Assembly: GCF_002280675.1 (NCBI RefSeq) | Contig: NZ_NCEN01000002.1 | Location: forward strand, 186,001 to 250,000 | Direction of reading: 5' to 3' | DNA: 64,000 nucleotides | From: Novosphingobium sp. 32-60-15 | GTDB lineage: Bacteria; Pseudomonadota; Alphaproteobacteria; Sphingomonadales; Sphingomonadaceae | Shown: positions 54,219 to 62,892 of the stretch, piece after piece | How positions within the stretch are numbered: the stretch's first letter is position 1 | Layout of the letters: every line of letters begins with the position of its first letter | The notes under the pieces: generated by a model | What the model saw: only the letters and a program-made list of their open reading frames with translations | Told to the model about the DNA's origin: nothing | The model's database searches: none | Translations under genes and position numbers: made by a program

Positions 54219-55145
54219 GTGAACGTGATGATCAAGAGCTATCTGACGGACGGACTGATGCTCCCTGAAGGTCCGATAGCGATGCCCGATGGCAGCGTGA
54301 TCGTGGTCGAAGTGCTGGGCGGCAGGCTGACCCGGATTGCCCCGGACGGCACAAAATCTACCATTGCGAACCTGGGTGGCGGGCCGAACGGCGCAGCCAT
54401 TGGCCCTGATGGCCGCTGTTATGTGTGCAATAACGGCGGATTTGGCCACATGGCCTTGCCCGATGGCGGGTTGCTGCCACTGGAAGCACCGCTGAATACG
54501 CCGCCCGGATCAATTCAGGTTGTCGATCTGGCGACCGGCGCATTTGAAACATTGTATTCCCACTGCGAATCGACGCCTTTTTGGGGACCGAACGACATCG
54601 TGTTCGACGATGCGGGCGGCTTCTGGTTTACTGATTTCGGGCGTGACCGTGGCCGCACCCGGATGCGCGGCGCGCTCTATTATGCCAAAGCCGATGGATC
54701 GGAAATCTGCGAAGTGGTGACCGCACTTGACGGCCCTAATGGTGTCGGCCTCTCACCCGATGGCCAGACGTTGTATGTTGCATTGACGTTTGAGGGCCAC
54801 CTGATCAGCTTCCGGCTGTCGGGGCGGGGCGTCATCGATACCTCGGCTTCGCACATTCCCAATGGCAGCACGATTGTCGGCCGGGCCGGGCCGGGGATGT
54901 ATCTCGACAGTCTGGCAATCGATAGCGCGGGAAGGATCTGTTGTGCCTCGCCCGGAGCTGGCGCGGTGCTGGTGTTCCCGCCCGAAGGCGGCGCAGCAGA
55001 AATTATCGCGATCCCCGATTTCCTGACGACCAACATTGCCTTTGGTGGTCCCGATGGCAAGACAGCCTATGTCACGATGGGCAGCACAGGCCGGGTTGCG
55101 ATGATCGATTGGGATGTACCGGGACTTGAACTTGCGTTCCATTGA
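54219..55145 (+). CDS. SMP-30/gluconolactonase-like hydrolase
   Basis: A 308-residue beta-propeller protein of the SMP-30/gluconolactonase/LRE family, with GPNDIVFDDAGGFWFTDFG, GPNGVGLSPDGQTLYVA and AIDSAGRICCASPGAG. Such enzymes hydrolyse lactones. I chose GTG 54219, which has GGAG 8 bp upstream; ATG 54228 is too far from it. A lactone made by oxidation of a ring is a plausible substrate. It converges with the PQQ dehydrogenase gene. Confidence 0.82.
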   Translation: MNVMIKSYLTDGLMLPEGPIAMPDGSVIVVEVLGGRLTRIAPDGTKSTIANLGGGPNGAAIGPDGRCYVCNNGGFGHMALPDGGLLPLEAPLNTPPGSIQVVDLATGAFETLYSHCESTPFWGPNDIVFDDAGGFWFTDFGRDRGRTRMRGALYYAKADGSEICEVVTALDGPNGVGLSPDGQTLYVALTFEGHLISFRLSGRGVIDTSASHIPNGSTIVGRAGPGMYLDSLAIDSAGRICCASPGAGAVLVFPPEGGAAEIIAIPDFLTTNIAFGGPDGKTAYVTMGSTGRVAMIDWDVPGLELAFH

Positions 55146-55159
55146 TCGCCGGCTTGGCC

Positions 55160-57493
55160 TTACTTACGTGGCAACGCATAAGCGATGATTTCGTCGCTTT
55201 CACCAGACAGCATACCGCCGTGTCCGCCCGCCGCAATTATGACAAACTGACGCCCGCTCTTGGCTGACCAGTACGTCGAGGGTGAGGCGTTACCGCCTGC
55301 GGGCAGGCGCGCGCGCCACAGTTCGCGACCTGTGGCGGAGTCATAGGCGCGGAAGGCGTGTTCCTGCGTTGCGCCGATAAACACCAGCCCGCTGCGGGTT
55401 GACACAGATCCGCCGATATTGGGCACGCCCATCGGGATCGGCAGGAACGTCGGCAGGGTCAATGGACCGCTATCGCGCGAGGTGCCAAACAGGCGTGTCC
55501 AGACCATCTTGCCGCTCCGCAAATCGACCGCGTTGATATGGCCATAGGGTGGTTGCTGGCAGGGAATCGCCAGCGGCGACAGGAACGGCGTAATGTGCGC
55601 GGCATAGGGCACGCCCTTTTGCGCCACTGGGCCGCCAACATCCGACATCCGTGCGGCGGTCATCGGCTTGACGCCCTGTTTGTCGGCATCGGCGCGCGGG
55701 ATCAGGCGGTTATAGTTGGCGACCTGGTTGTTGTTGACGATCATCAACTGGCGCCCCGGATCAACCGAAACGCCGCCCCAGTCCACACCGCCAAGATAGC
55801 CGGGCCATGTCAGCGTTGGTTGTTTCGTCGAAAGCGGCGTCATATCGCCTGCGAACCGGGCCTGACGGAAACGTACACGGCACATCGCCTGATCAATGGG
55901 GGTAAGACCCCACATGCCTTTCTCGGTCGGGCGCGGGCCGCCGAATGACGGGATGCCCACCGAATAAGGCTGAGTGGGCGATACGCGTTCACCCGGCACA
56001 CCATCTGTCGGCACCGGCTTTTCAACTACCGGGAGGATTGGCTTGCCGGTGGCACGATCCAGGAAGAAGATTTCGCCGCGCTTGGTCGGCTGCAACAAGC
56101 CCTTGATGCCGCCGGGCAAATCAACCAGTGTCGGCTGCGCAGGCACATCATAGTCCCAAAGATCATGATGCGTGGTTTGGAACGACCAACGCACAGAACC
56201 GGTTTCCGAATCGAGAGCGACGACCGAGCTGGAGAAACGATCGTCATTGGCGGTGCGGTGACCGCCGAAATAATCGGGCGTGGCATTGCCGGTCGGGACA
56301 TAGACCAGACCCAGCGCGTCATCAGAACTCATCGGCGCCCAACTATTGGGCGTGCCGCGCGTAAAGCTTTGTCCGGCAGGCGGCATCCCGTGAAAATCGG
56401 GCTTGCCCGCATCGAAGGCCCAGGCAAATTTTCCGGTAACCGCATCAAAGGCACGCACGACGCCCGAAGGTTCGCCGGTGTGCTGGCCATCGGTCACCCA
56501 TCCACCCAACACCAGCTTGCCACGCGCAATGGCGGGCGGCGAAGTGACAAAGTAATACCCTTTTTCAACCGGAGTCATGCCATCCAGCAGGCTGACCACG
56601 CCGTTTTTGCCAAAGCCTGCACAACTGCGACCGTCGCCCGCATCCATCGCCAGCAGGCGCGCGTCGATGGTGGCGGTATAAATGCGCTGCGCACAATGAC
56701 CGGTGAGGCCGGGCACCTGATAATACGTCACGCCGCGACAAGTGAGGCCATAGACACCGTGCGGATCGGTACGGGTGCGGTTGCGCCAGACCTGCTTGCC
56801 CGATTCGGCATCAATCGCGATGACATCATTGGCACCAGTGCAGATATAGACCTTGTCACCGATCTTGAGCGGATTGGCCTGAAATGAAGATTTGCTTCCC
56901 GCAGGGGCCGGGCCGGTATGGAAGCTCCACACGCGTTCAAGATTGCCAACATTGGCAGGCGTTATCTGCGCCAACGCGGAGAAACGCGAACCGCCGCGAT
57001 CATTCCCGTAAGCCGTCCATTCGCCTTCCTGCAGATTGGCGGGCGCGGGGCCATAAGCGTCGGTAGTCGCAGGTGGAGTTGCATCAATCCAGAACAAGGC
57101 CGCGACCGAGGCCAGAACACCAAGCCCAAGCCCCCGCCACAGCACGCGGCCCGCAGGAAGAGGCGCAGTAAGCCCGACATGGCTGCGATAGGCGCGTGTC
57201 AACATCCACAGGCCGAGACACGTCGGCATGGCGAGGCGTGGTGCCAGCGCCCAACCGTCTATTCCTACTTCCCACAGCGCCCAAACAAGGTTGGCGGCAA
57301 GAAATGTCCAGAACAGGTAGACCGACAGAGCCTTATGGCGAAAGCCGAGCACTGCGGTGACCACCATGACGACGCCGCTCGCCATATACCACGGCGACCC
57401 GCCAAGGGTGACGAGCTGCGCACCAAGCGCGGTTAGTGCCACACCTGCGGCCAGCATGATGATCAGAAACAAAGTGTTGAGGAAGCGCTGCAT
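55160..57493 (-). CDS. membrane-bound PQQ-dependent dehydrogenase (glucose-dehydrogenase-like)
   Basis: A 777-residue enzyme close in length to E. coli Gcd (about 796). The first 150 residues form about five membrane helices, followed by an eight-bladed PQQ propeller in the periplasm (starting EGEWTAYGNDRGGSRFSAL). It oxidises a sugar or other alcohol and passes electrons to ubiquinone. No PQQ synthesis genes are in the window. Whether the substrate is glucose is open; the context suggests another alcohol. ATG 57493 gives an N-terminal membrane helix. Confidence 0.88.
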   Translation of the reverse strand: MQRFLNTLFLIIMLAAGVALTALGAQLVTLGGSPWYMASGVVMVVTAVLGFRHKALSVYLFWTFLAANLVWALWEVGIDGWALAPRLAMPTCLGLWMLTRAYRSHVGLTAPLPAGRVLWRGLGLGVLASVAALFWIDATPPATTDAYGPAPANLQEGEWTAYGNDRGGSRFSALAQITPANVGNLERVWSFHTGPAPAGSKSSFQANPLKIGDKVYICTGANDVIAIDAESGKQVWRNRTRTDPHGVYGLTCRGVTYYQVPGLTGHCAQRIYTATIDARLLAMDAGDGRSCAGFGKNGVVSLLDGMTPVEKGYYFVTSPPAIARGKLVLGGWVTDGQHTGEPSGVVRAFDAVTGKFAWAFDAGKPDFHGMPPAGQSFTRGTPNSWAPMSSDDALGLVYVPTGNATPDYFGGHRTANDDRFSSSVVALDSETGSVRWSFQTTHHDLWDYDVPAQPTLVDLPGGIKGLLQPTKRGEIFFLDRATGKPILPVVEKPVPTDGVPGERVSPTQPYSVGIPSFGGPRPTEKGMWGLTPIDQAMCRVRFRQARFAGDMTPLSTKQPTLTWPGYLGGVDWGGVSVDPGRQLMIVNNNQVANYNRLIPRADADKQGVKPMTAARMSDVGGPVAQKGVPYAAHITPFLSPLAIPCQQPPYGHINAVDLRSGKMVWTRLFGTSRDSGPLTLPTFLPIPMGVPNIGGSVSTRSGLVFIGATQEHAFRAYDSATGRELWRARLPAGGNASPSTYWSAKSGRQFVIIAAGGHGGMLSGESDEIIAYALPRK

Positions 57494-57537
57494 CGGTTTT
57501 CCGGTCTGGCTTTGGATAGGGTGGCAAACGGGCCGGG

Positions 57538-57996
57538 TCAGCCCATCTGGCCTTGCAGCCATTCCGGCACGCCGATCAGGTAGCTCTTTTCTTCATAAAG
57601 CCGTGCAATACGCCAGCCAGCAGGGGTGCGCACCAGGTCGTGAATATACCACAAGCCACAGATCATCGTATCCGTTTCGGAACCGTTGGTGACCGTCATG
57701 GGGTTATAACAGACGGTCTTGGTCTTTGCGCTCTGGCCATCTGCTGCAAATTCATAGCGTGTGGTTGAAACGACATGCTGCGCAGCAAGAACCTGCTTGA
57801 AGCTGGCGGTCAGGAACGCCTTGGTTTCGGCCAGCGTGCCCTTGAACAGGGCCATCTCGGAATAATCGATAAACGCATCGGCGGTGAAGAAGTCATCCAG
57901 TTTGTCAAAATCGCGCGCATCGACCGCGTAGCAATAGCCAACCAGCAAGTCCTGGATTTCGAACCGGTCGGACATTTCCTGAACGCTGATTGCCAT
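57538..57996 (-). CDS. SnoaL-like (NTF2 fold) protein
   Basis: A 152-residue SnoaL_4-type protein with RFEIQDLLVGYCYAVDARDFDKL at the N-terminus, the pattern of scytalone-dehydratase or 7-alpha-dehydratase-like enzymes. It could dehydrate or isomerise a ring intermediate. ATG 57996 is preceded by GAGGGGAAA. It is divergent from the SnoaL gene at 58185 and shares an operator copy with it. Confidence 0.75.
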   Translation of the reverse strand: MAISVQEMSDRFEIQDLLVGYCYAVDARDFDKLDDFFTADAFIDYSEMALFKGTLAETKAFLTASFKQVLAAQHVVSTTRYEFAADGQSAKTKTVCYNPMTVTNGSETDTMICGLWYIHDLVRTPAGWRIARLYEEKSYLIGVPEWLQGQMG

Positions 57997-58062
57997 ACCG
58001 CTTTCCCCTCGATCTACATTTTTTCGCATTTTGAGGTTGGCATGAGCATCGACGTACAACCG

Positions 58063-58078
58063 CCTCTCCAAAGGTAGG
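58063..58078. promoter_or_regulatory. cluster operator, copy 10
   Basis: CCTCTC-CAAA-GGTAGG matches 11 of 12 informative positions of CCTAYC-N4-GRTAGG. It lies 67 bp before the minus-strand SnoaL gene and 107 bp before the plus-strand one. Confidence 0.65.
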
Positions 58079-58184
58079 TTGAAGCGCGAGGTGTGCTCGC
58101 CAAAGAAAGATTGCCCGCCGGGAAGTTGTTCCGGCCATGCCTGAACACAAGCCCGCGACATGCGGATCATATTAGGAGACTGAC

Positions 58185-58709
58185 ATGGGCCTCGCCCCCT
58201 TTACCGAAGCCGATTTCGTCCTTTCGCAGGAAAAGCGTGACGAAATCACCGAAGGCCTGACCCCGCGCCAAAAGTTCATGACAGAACATTGGATGAACCT
58301 CCACGAAGTCATCAATCGCGGTGATTGGGACGGCATGGACGAGTACTTCAATACCGACACCATGACTTATGACAACCCGAACCGTCCTGATCTGGGCACC
58401 TACTTCGTGTGGAAGACCTCACCGCAGGGCCTCTACAAGACGTTCCCACCCAGCATCTATCGCACGCTGAAGGCCTGGGGCCGTGGCGAAGACGAAATCT
58501 GCGTGTTGTGCCACCACCACGGCAAGCACACCGGCGGTCCTTACATGGGCGTCCAGCCAACCGGTAACGATCTGAACGTGTTGTGGTTCTCGTGGCTGCG
58601 CTTCCGCGGCGACAAGATCGATCACATCTATTCGATCTCGGACGTGCTGACGATGCTCAAGGACCTCGAAGTCATCGAAGTTCCGCAGCCGGTTGATCCT
58701 TACAAGTAA
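58185..58709 (+). CDS. SnoaL-like (NTF2 fold) protein, divergent
   Basis: A 174-residue protein with the NTF2-type pattern HWMNLHEVINRGDWDGMDEYF. It resembles SnoaL-like polyketide cyclase relatives but lacks a recognisable catalytic signature; CVLCHHHGKHTGG is a notable His/Cys-rich segment that might bind a metal. The ATG at 58185 follows GGAG. A strong terminator with a T-run comes after. Confidence 0.65.
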   Translation: MGLAPFTEADFVLSQEKRDEITEGLTPRQKFMTEHWMNLHEVINRGDWDGMDEYFNTDTMTYDNPNRPDLGTYFVWKTSPQGLYKTFPPSIYRTLKAWGRGEDEICVLCHHHGKHTGGPYMGVQPTGNDLNVLWFSWLRFRGDKIDHIYSISDVLTMLKDLEVIEVPQPVDPYK

Positions 58710-58738
58710 GGCTTCTGCTGCAGAATTTTCTGCGCAAC

Positions 58739-58773
58739 AAAAAGGGCGCGTTCCGCAAGGAGCGCGCCCTTTT
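58739..58773. terminator. bidirectional intrinsic terminator
   Basis: GGGCGCG (about 58744-58750) pairs with CGCGCCC (58763-58769), with an inner TCC-GCAA-GGA tetraloop and flanking A- and T-runs. It separates the convergent genes at 58185 and 58867. Confidence 0.85.
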
Positions 58774-58810
58774 CTGTGTGGCAGATGCCTGAATATAAAG
58801 CTTGGCGGTA

Positions 58811-58847
58811 ACCCCAACCCCTTGCGCATCCACAAAGGGGTTGGGGT
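58811..58847. terminator. second terminator hairpin
   Basis: ACCCCAACCCC (58811-58821) pairs perfectly with GGGGTTGGGGT (58837-58847). It lies 20 bp from the end of the minus-strand kinase gene and probably ends its transcript. Confidence 0.7.
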
Positions 58848-58866
58848 CAAACGCTTGGCCTGCGGA

Positions 58867-60018
58867 TTATTCCCCCAGCAGTATCTTCCAGGTATTGAGG
58901 TCTTCACCAGCGGCAAAGAAGCGTTCGTTCATGGGCAGACCGTTCTGGCCCCAGTAGTCCATGTTCGCGACCCACGCCTGGATGCCATACATTACCCAAC
59001 GCGGGATCTGTTCGTTCCAGATTGTTTCAAGGTCGATTACATCGGTTGCGCCTTCCTTGATCAGGCAATCGCGATAGTGCGCGATCAGGTCCTTGTGGTG
59101 GTGGCGGCGTTCCTCGACTGTAAGCGAGCCGACGATGAAATACGTCAGATCGCGCCACGGACGGCCCCGGCGGCCAAGCTGCCAATCGAGCCACAGGCGT
59201 TCGCCCGACGGCAGGATATACGTGTTGCCTTGGTGGCAATCACCCAGAATCACGCAATAGGGCGCTTCGAATGCACGTTCGTATTCGGTCAGCTTGTCGT
59301 AGGCGCGCGACACCCGCTCTGGATCGTCGAGGTAGTGCTGCGGCGCGATTGCGCGGAAATTGGGGTCTTTCAGATTCTCGCCGATCCAGTGCCACATGAT
59401 GCGGACCTGATCATGATCGACCGGAACATTCATCGAGGTCGGCAACCACGGCGCTGCTTCAGGAGTGATCAGCGGGCTGTTCCACAAGCCACCATGAAGC
59501 TTGGCAAGATCTGCAAGGTTCTGCGCAATGACGTCGATGCCATTTTGCTGCGTGCTGTGGCCGAACTTTCCGCCCCGGTCGATCAGGTCTTCCAACACCA
59601 CGACACCGCGACCCGATCCATCATCGTCCCAATCGGAATAATAGCATTTGGCCGTCTGGCACGTGAGTTTGTCGGTGAGGAAGTGATAGAAACGCGCTTC
59701 CAGAGCGTGAATATCGACATCATCAAACATGCCCGACCAATTGGACTTGATGCACAAATTGCGTGGCAGACCAGCGGCGATGCCGGCCGCGTTCCAATCA
59801 ACCGCGACTCGCAACTTGGTGGTGTGGCTGTCAAACAGTTGCACCACTTCCAGCTTTTCCGCGACAACGCCGGGATACTTGTAGGCCATGAGCTTGCCGA
59901 ACCATTCGGCATCAGGCGTAAATCGCCCCGTTGGCAGCAACTCGGTGCGGCCGGGATAGGGACGCGGAACCATATTCTGGTCCACCACCCGCTTTTCCTT
60001 CACTGTGTCCTGCGTCAT
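58867..60018 (-). CDS. APH-fold phosphotransferase (short type)
   Basis: A 383-residue kinase-like protein related to the one at 8289 (shared CIKSNWSG, DWDDDGSG and LDWQ). The loop is VILGDCHQGN: the His of HGD is Leu, but the Asp, His and Asn of the rest remain, and LWLDWQ carries the metal-binding Asp. I chose ATG 60018, 9 bp after GAGGAG; ATG 60027 is too close to it. It is transcribed alone, divergent from the LEH-like gene. Confidence 0.8.
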   Translation of the reverse strand: MTQDTVKEKRVVDQNMVPRPYPGRTELLPTGRFTPDAEWFGKLMAYKYPGVVAEKLEVVQLFDSHTTKLRVAVDWNAAGIAAGLPRNLCIKSNWSGMFDDVDIHALEARFYHFLTDKLTCQTAKCYYSDWDDDGSGRGVVVLEDLIDRGGKFGHSTQQNGIDVIAQNLADLAKLHGGLWNSPLITPEAAPWLPTSMNVPVDHDQVRIMWHWIGENLKDPNFRAIAPQHYLDDPERVSRAYDKLTEYERAFEAPYCVILGDCHQGNTYILPSGERLWLDWQLGRRGRPWRDLTYFIVGSLTVEERRHHHKDLIAHYRDCLIKEGATDVIDLETIWNEQIPRWVMYGIQAWVANMDYWGQNGLPMNERFFAAGEDLNTWKILLGE

Positions 60019-60153
60019 TAAAGTCATCTCCTCTCTCAAGCCCTGTACTGGAAGTCCCAAGAATTGCTGGGGCAGCCATTTGCCGGCAAAAAACACATCC
60101 GGGTCTCGTTCGCCCGTTGCTTAAAGTTTCTGGACGACAGCGCGCGATTGGAC

Positions 60154-60169
60154 CCTGCCAACAGGAAGG
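60154..60169. promoter_or_regulatory. cluster operator, copy 11
   Basis: CCTGCC-AACA-GGAAGG matches 10 of 12 informative positions of CCTAYC-N4-GRTAGG. It lies 71 bp before the LEH-like gene (60240) and 136 bp before the minus-strand kinase start. Confidence 0.55.
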
Positions 60170-60239
60170 TGTGATGCATTCCGCATAGGGACCAGAAAGA
60201 TCGCAAGCCGAAACAATCGACGAGAGGATGGAGCCAGCA

Positions 60240-60680
60240 ATGTCGAACAGCAAGGAAACTGCGGTAAGGAAATTCCTGGCGCTTTTTCATTCCCCCAAGC
60301 CGGACATCGGCCTGATGCGGGAGGCTCTGGCACCGGATGCACGCTGGCAGGCGGTCGTGCCGTTGGCAGACGTTGTCTACGGGGCCGATGCAATTTGTCG
60401 CGAGGTTGAACGCCAGTACCAGATTTACAAGGATTGCGAATGCGAGCTGCTGAATATCGCAAGCTCCGGCGACACCGTTTTTACCGAGCGCGTTGATCGC
60501 GTTCGCTTGCTCGATGGCGGCAAAGAAGTGATCACGAATGTTGCGGGCATTTTTACCGTGAACGAAGACGACAAGATCGTATTCTGGCGGGAATATTGGG
60601 ACATGCTCGATATTGCTGACCAGATCGGCATTTCCGGAGAAGAAATGCGCAAACTGATGGACACGCAAGTCGCGGCCTGA
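60240..60680 (+). CDS. limonene-epoxide-hydrolase-like protein
   Basis: A 146-residue NTF2-fold protein. It has R84-V85-D86 (TERVDRV) followed by D121 in FWREYWD, the same order as the catalytic Arg-Asp-Asp of limonene-1,2-epoxide hydrolase. It may open an epoxide made by a P450, or hydrate an alkene. ATG 60240 follows GAGAGGA. It begins a small operon with a carboxymuconolactone-decarboxylase-like gene and an AraC regulator, under an operator copy. Confidence 0.72.
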   Translation: MSNSKETAVRKFLALFHSPKPDIGLMREALAPDARWQAVVPLADVVYGADAICREVERQYQIYKDCECELLNIASSGDTVFTERVDRVRLLDGGKEVITNVAGIFTVNEDDKIVFWREYWDMLDIADQIGISGEEMRKLMDTQVAA

Positions 60681-60711
60681 TCGTCCGGCCCTTGCTGCAG
60701 GAGAACCAATT

Positions 60712-61104
60712 GTGAGCACCAACGAAGAAGCCTGGACGCAGGGGTGTGAAACAGTCGATGCCGTTTATGGCGACGGCTATTCCGACATGATGCAACCTTA
60801 CAAGGGGCACCGCTTCAATCAGGAAATCGTGAACAACCAGTTCGGCAACTTGTGGGCCGATCCCGCGATGACCATTCGTGAAAAGCGATTGATGGTTCTG
60901 GGCCTGACGACCATGCTTGGGCGGCCCGACCTGATCGAGACGCAGGTAACCGGTGCCCTGCTGAACGGCGAGTTCACGGAAGAACAACTGGAATTCATTC
61001 CGCATTTCCTGCTGTTCTATGCAGGCGCGGGCAATGCCTCTGCCTTGTTCCGCGGCATTGAGGCTGCGAAGGCCAAAGTGCAGGCGGGCAAGGTAAGCGG
61101 CTGA
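60712..61104 (+). CDS. carboxymuconolactone decarboxylase-like protein
   Basis: A 130-residue helical protein of the CMD/AhpD superfamily, recognised by TIREKRLMVLGLTTMLGRPD. It lacks the CxxC/His redox pair of AhpD, so it is not a peroxidase of that kind. The reaction is unknown; relatives decarboxylate gamma-carboxymuconolactone. The GTG start at 60712 is 31 bp after the LEH-like gene, and the stop overlaps the AraC start by 1 bp. Confidence 0.78.
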   Translation: MSTNEEAWTQGCETVDAVYGDGYSDMMQPYKGHRFNQEIVNNQFGNLWADPAMTIREKRLMVLGLTTMLGRPDLIETQVTGALLNGEFTEEQLEFIPHFLLFYAGAGNASALFRGIEAAKAKVQAGKVSG

Positions 61105-62021
61105 TGATGCAGCATTTGGCATTGGCTGAATCCAGCGCCGTCCTGATCCGGCCGGAAAGCGATTGGTCAATACAGAACCGGGAATTCGTTGACGATTTCG
61201 AGATCGTCGCGCGCTTTGCTTCGCATGACCTGACCATGGACATCAGGCAATACGAATGGGTGCGTCCATCGTCCGGACATTTGCTGCCCCAAAAACACTA
61301 CCTAGATATTTCGCTTGATGGCAGCTTGCGGCGCAGCGTGTTGCAATCCGAATGCTGGACCGAACCGCAATATTCCGGCGGCGTTCTATATCTGCCGCCA
61401 AATGTCCGATATTGGGGCCAGCCCGCGCTGGAAAAGCGCAATCTTCTATGCCTGTCATTTGGCGACGCCTTTCTTGAGGACGTGTTCGACGGAGAGAACC
61501 CGCTGCGCTCCTCTACGCCCCATGCCGATATCCAGAACATCGCGTTAAGGCGCGATCTCCTTGCTATTGCCAGCGAGCTTTCCTCACCGGGTTTTGCCGC
61601 AAGTACATTGCTGGGATCTTTGGCCGTAGGTGCGACCGTGGAACTGGCCCGCTGGTCGCAACTGGTTTCCGATCTGGGCAATGGTATCGTTCTGCCATTG
61701 CAGGCAAAGCGGATCGAGGAATACATCAGAAGCAATCTTTCCAGCACCCTGAGCATTTCCGATATCGGTCGTGCCTGCGGCATGAGCACGCGCAATGTCG
61801 CCCGGGTGTTCAAGCAAGCCACCGGCGGGAGCATCGGCGATTTCATCGCGCGATGCCGCATCGGGTTGGCCAAGGAATTGCTGGAATCCGACAATTACCG
61901 CATCAAGGAAATCAGCTGGAGATGCGGGTTCCGCAGTTCATCGGCCTTCTCGGCCGCGTTCCGCGCTGCAACCGGCATGACCCCGCGCGATTACAGATTG
62001 AGACCGGGAATGCTGCAGTAA
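61104..62021 (+). CDS. AraC-family regulator
   Basis: A 305-residue regulator. The N-terminal 190 residues form a ligand-binding domain; the C-terminal 100 carry two helix-turn-helices (STLSISDIGRACGMSTRNVAR and RCGFRSSSAFSAAFRAATG). It is co-transcribed with the two genes before it. It may control the SDR at 62066 or the local operon. It could also be a co-regulator of the window-wide operator, though the LuxR gene is the better candidate. Confidence 0.87.
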   Translation: MMQHLALAESSAVLIRPESDWSIQNREFVDDFEIVARFASHDLTMDIRQYEWVRPSSGHLLPQKHYLDISLDGSLRRSVLQSECWTEPQYSGGVLYLPPNVRYWGQPALEKRNLLCLSFGDAFLEDVFDGENPLRSSTPHADIQNIALRRDLLAIASELSSPGFAASTLLGSLAVGATVELARWSQLVSDLGNGIVLPLQAKRIEEYIRSNLSSTLSISDIGRACGMSTRNVARVFKQATGGSIGDFIARCRIGLAKELLESDNYRIKEISWRCGFRSSSAFSAAFRAATGMTPRDYRLRPGMLQ

Positions 62022-62065
62022 CGCATTGTTTTCGCGACGAAGAATAAACAACAGGAATAGATATA

Positions 62066-62866
62066 ATGAGCAGATTGGCAGGCAAAGTGGCAATCGTCAC
62101 TGGCGGCGGCGGTGGCATCGGATCGGCAGTCGCGCGGCGGCTGGTGGCCGAAGGCGCGCGGGTTGCCGTTGCGGATATCTTCGAGGAATCGGCGCAACGG
62201 GCCGCCCAGCCACTGGGGGATGCCGCAATTGCGGTGCAGTTCGACGCTGCCAGTGCCGAATCGGTGAAGGCGCTGGTCGAAAAGACCGTCAGCCATTTCG
62301 GCAAGTTGGATATCCTGCACAACAATGCCGCAATGACCGATCCGGTCAAATCGGCGCAAGACACCACTGCCATCGATATCCCGATGGAAATCTGGCAGGA
62401 AATCCTTGACGTTAACCTGACCGGGTATCTGCTGGGGTGCCGCTATGCCATTCCGCATATGATCGCCAACGGTGGCGGGTCAATCGTTAACACCGCGTCC
62501 AATTCAGGCACAGCGGGCGATTTGGCGCGCATCGCATACGGGTCCACCAAAGGCGCGATCATCACACTGACGCGCTATGTCGCGACGCAGCATGGCACCC
62601 AGAATATCCGCTGCAACAGCATTGCGCCGGGCGTTGTGCTGACCGAAGCGCTCGACAAGACGGTGCCCGGCCTGAAAGACATCATCAAGCGCCACATCCT
62701 GACGCCCGAATTTGGCACGCCTGACGATATTGCCGCGCTGGTTGCGTTCCTCGCGTCGGATGAATCACGCTATATCACGGGTGAAAACATCTCGATCTCG
62801 GGTGGCGGGTTGATCCATCAACCACATTACGCCGATCTCAAGGCATTCATGGAAGCAGCGGGCTAG
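62066..62866 (+). CDS. SDR-family oxidoreductase
   Basis: A 266-residue classical SDR with TGGGGGIG, LHNNAAMTD and active site YGSTK. The stretch TRYVATQHGTQNIRCN and the C-terminal GGGLIHQPHYADLKAFM tie it to the SDRs at 2656, 7481 and 35278. It lies 44 bp after the AraC gene and converges with the MDR gene. Substrate unknown. Confidence 0.87.
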   Translation: MSRLAGKVAIVTGGGGGIGSAVARRLVAEGARVAVADIFEESAQRAAQPLGDAAIAVQFDAASAESVKALVEKTVSHFGKLDILHNNAAMTDPVKSAQDTTAIDIPMEIWQEILDVNLTGYLLGCRYAIPHMIANGGGSIVNTASNSGTAGDLARIAYGSTKGAIITLTRYVATQHGTQNIRCNSIAPGVVLTEALDKTVPGLKDIIKRHILTPEFGTPDDIAALVAFLASDESRYITGENISISGGGLIHQPHYADLKAFMEAAG

Positions 62867-62892
62867 ATCCTGCCTCCTAAAACCAGATGACG

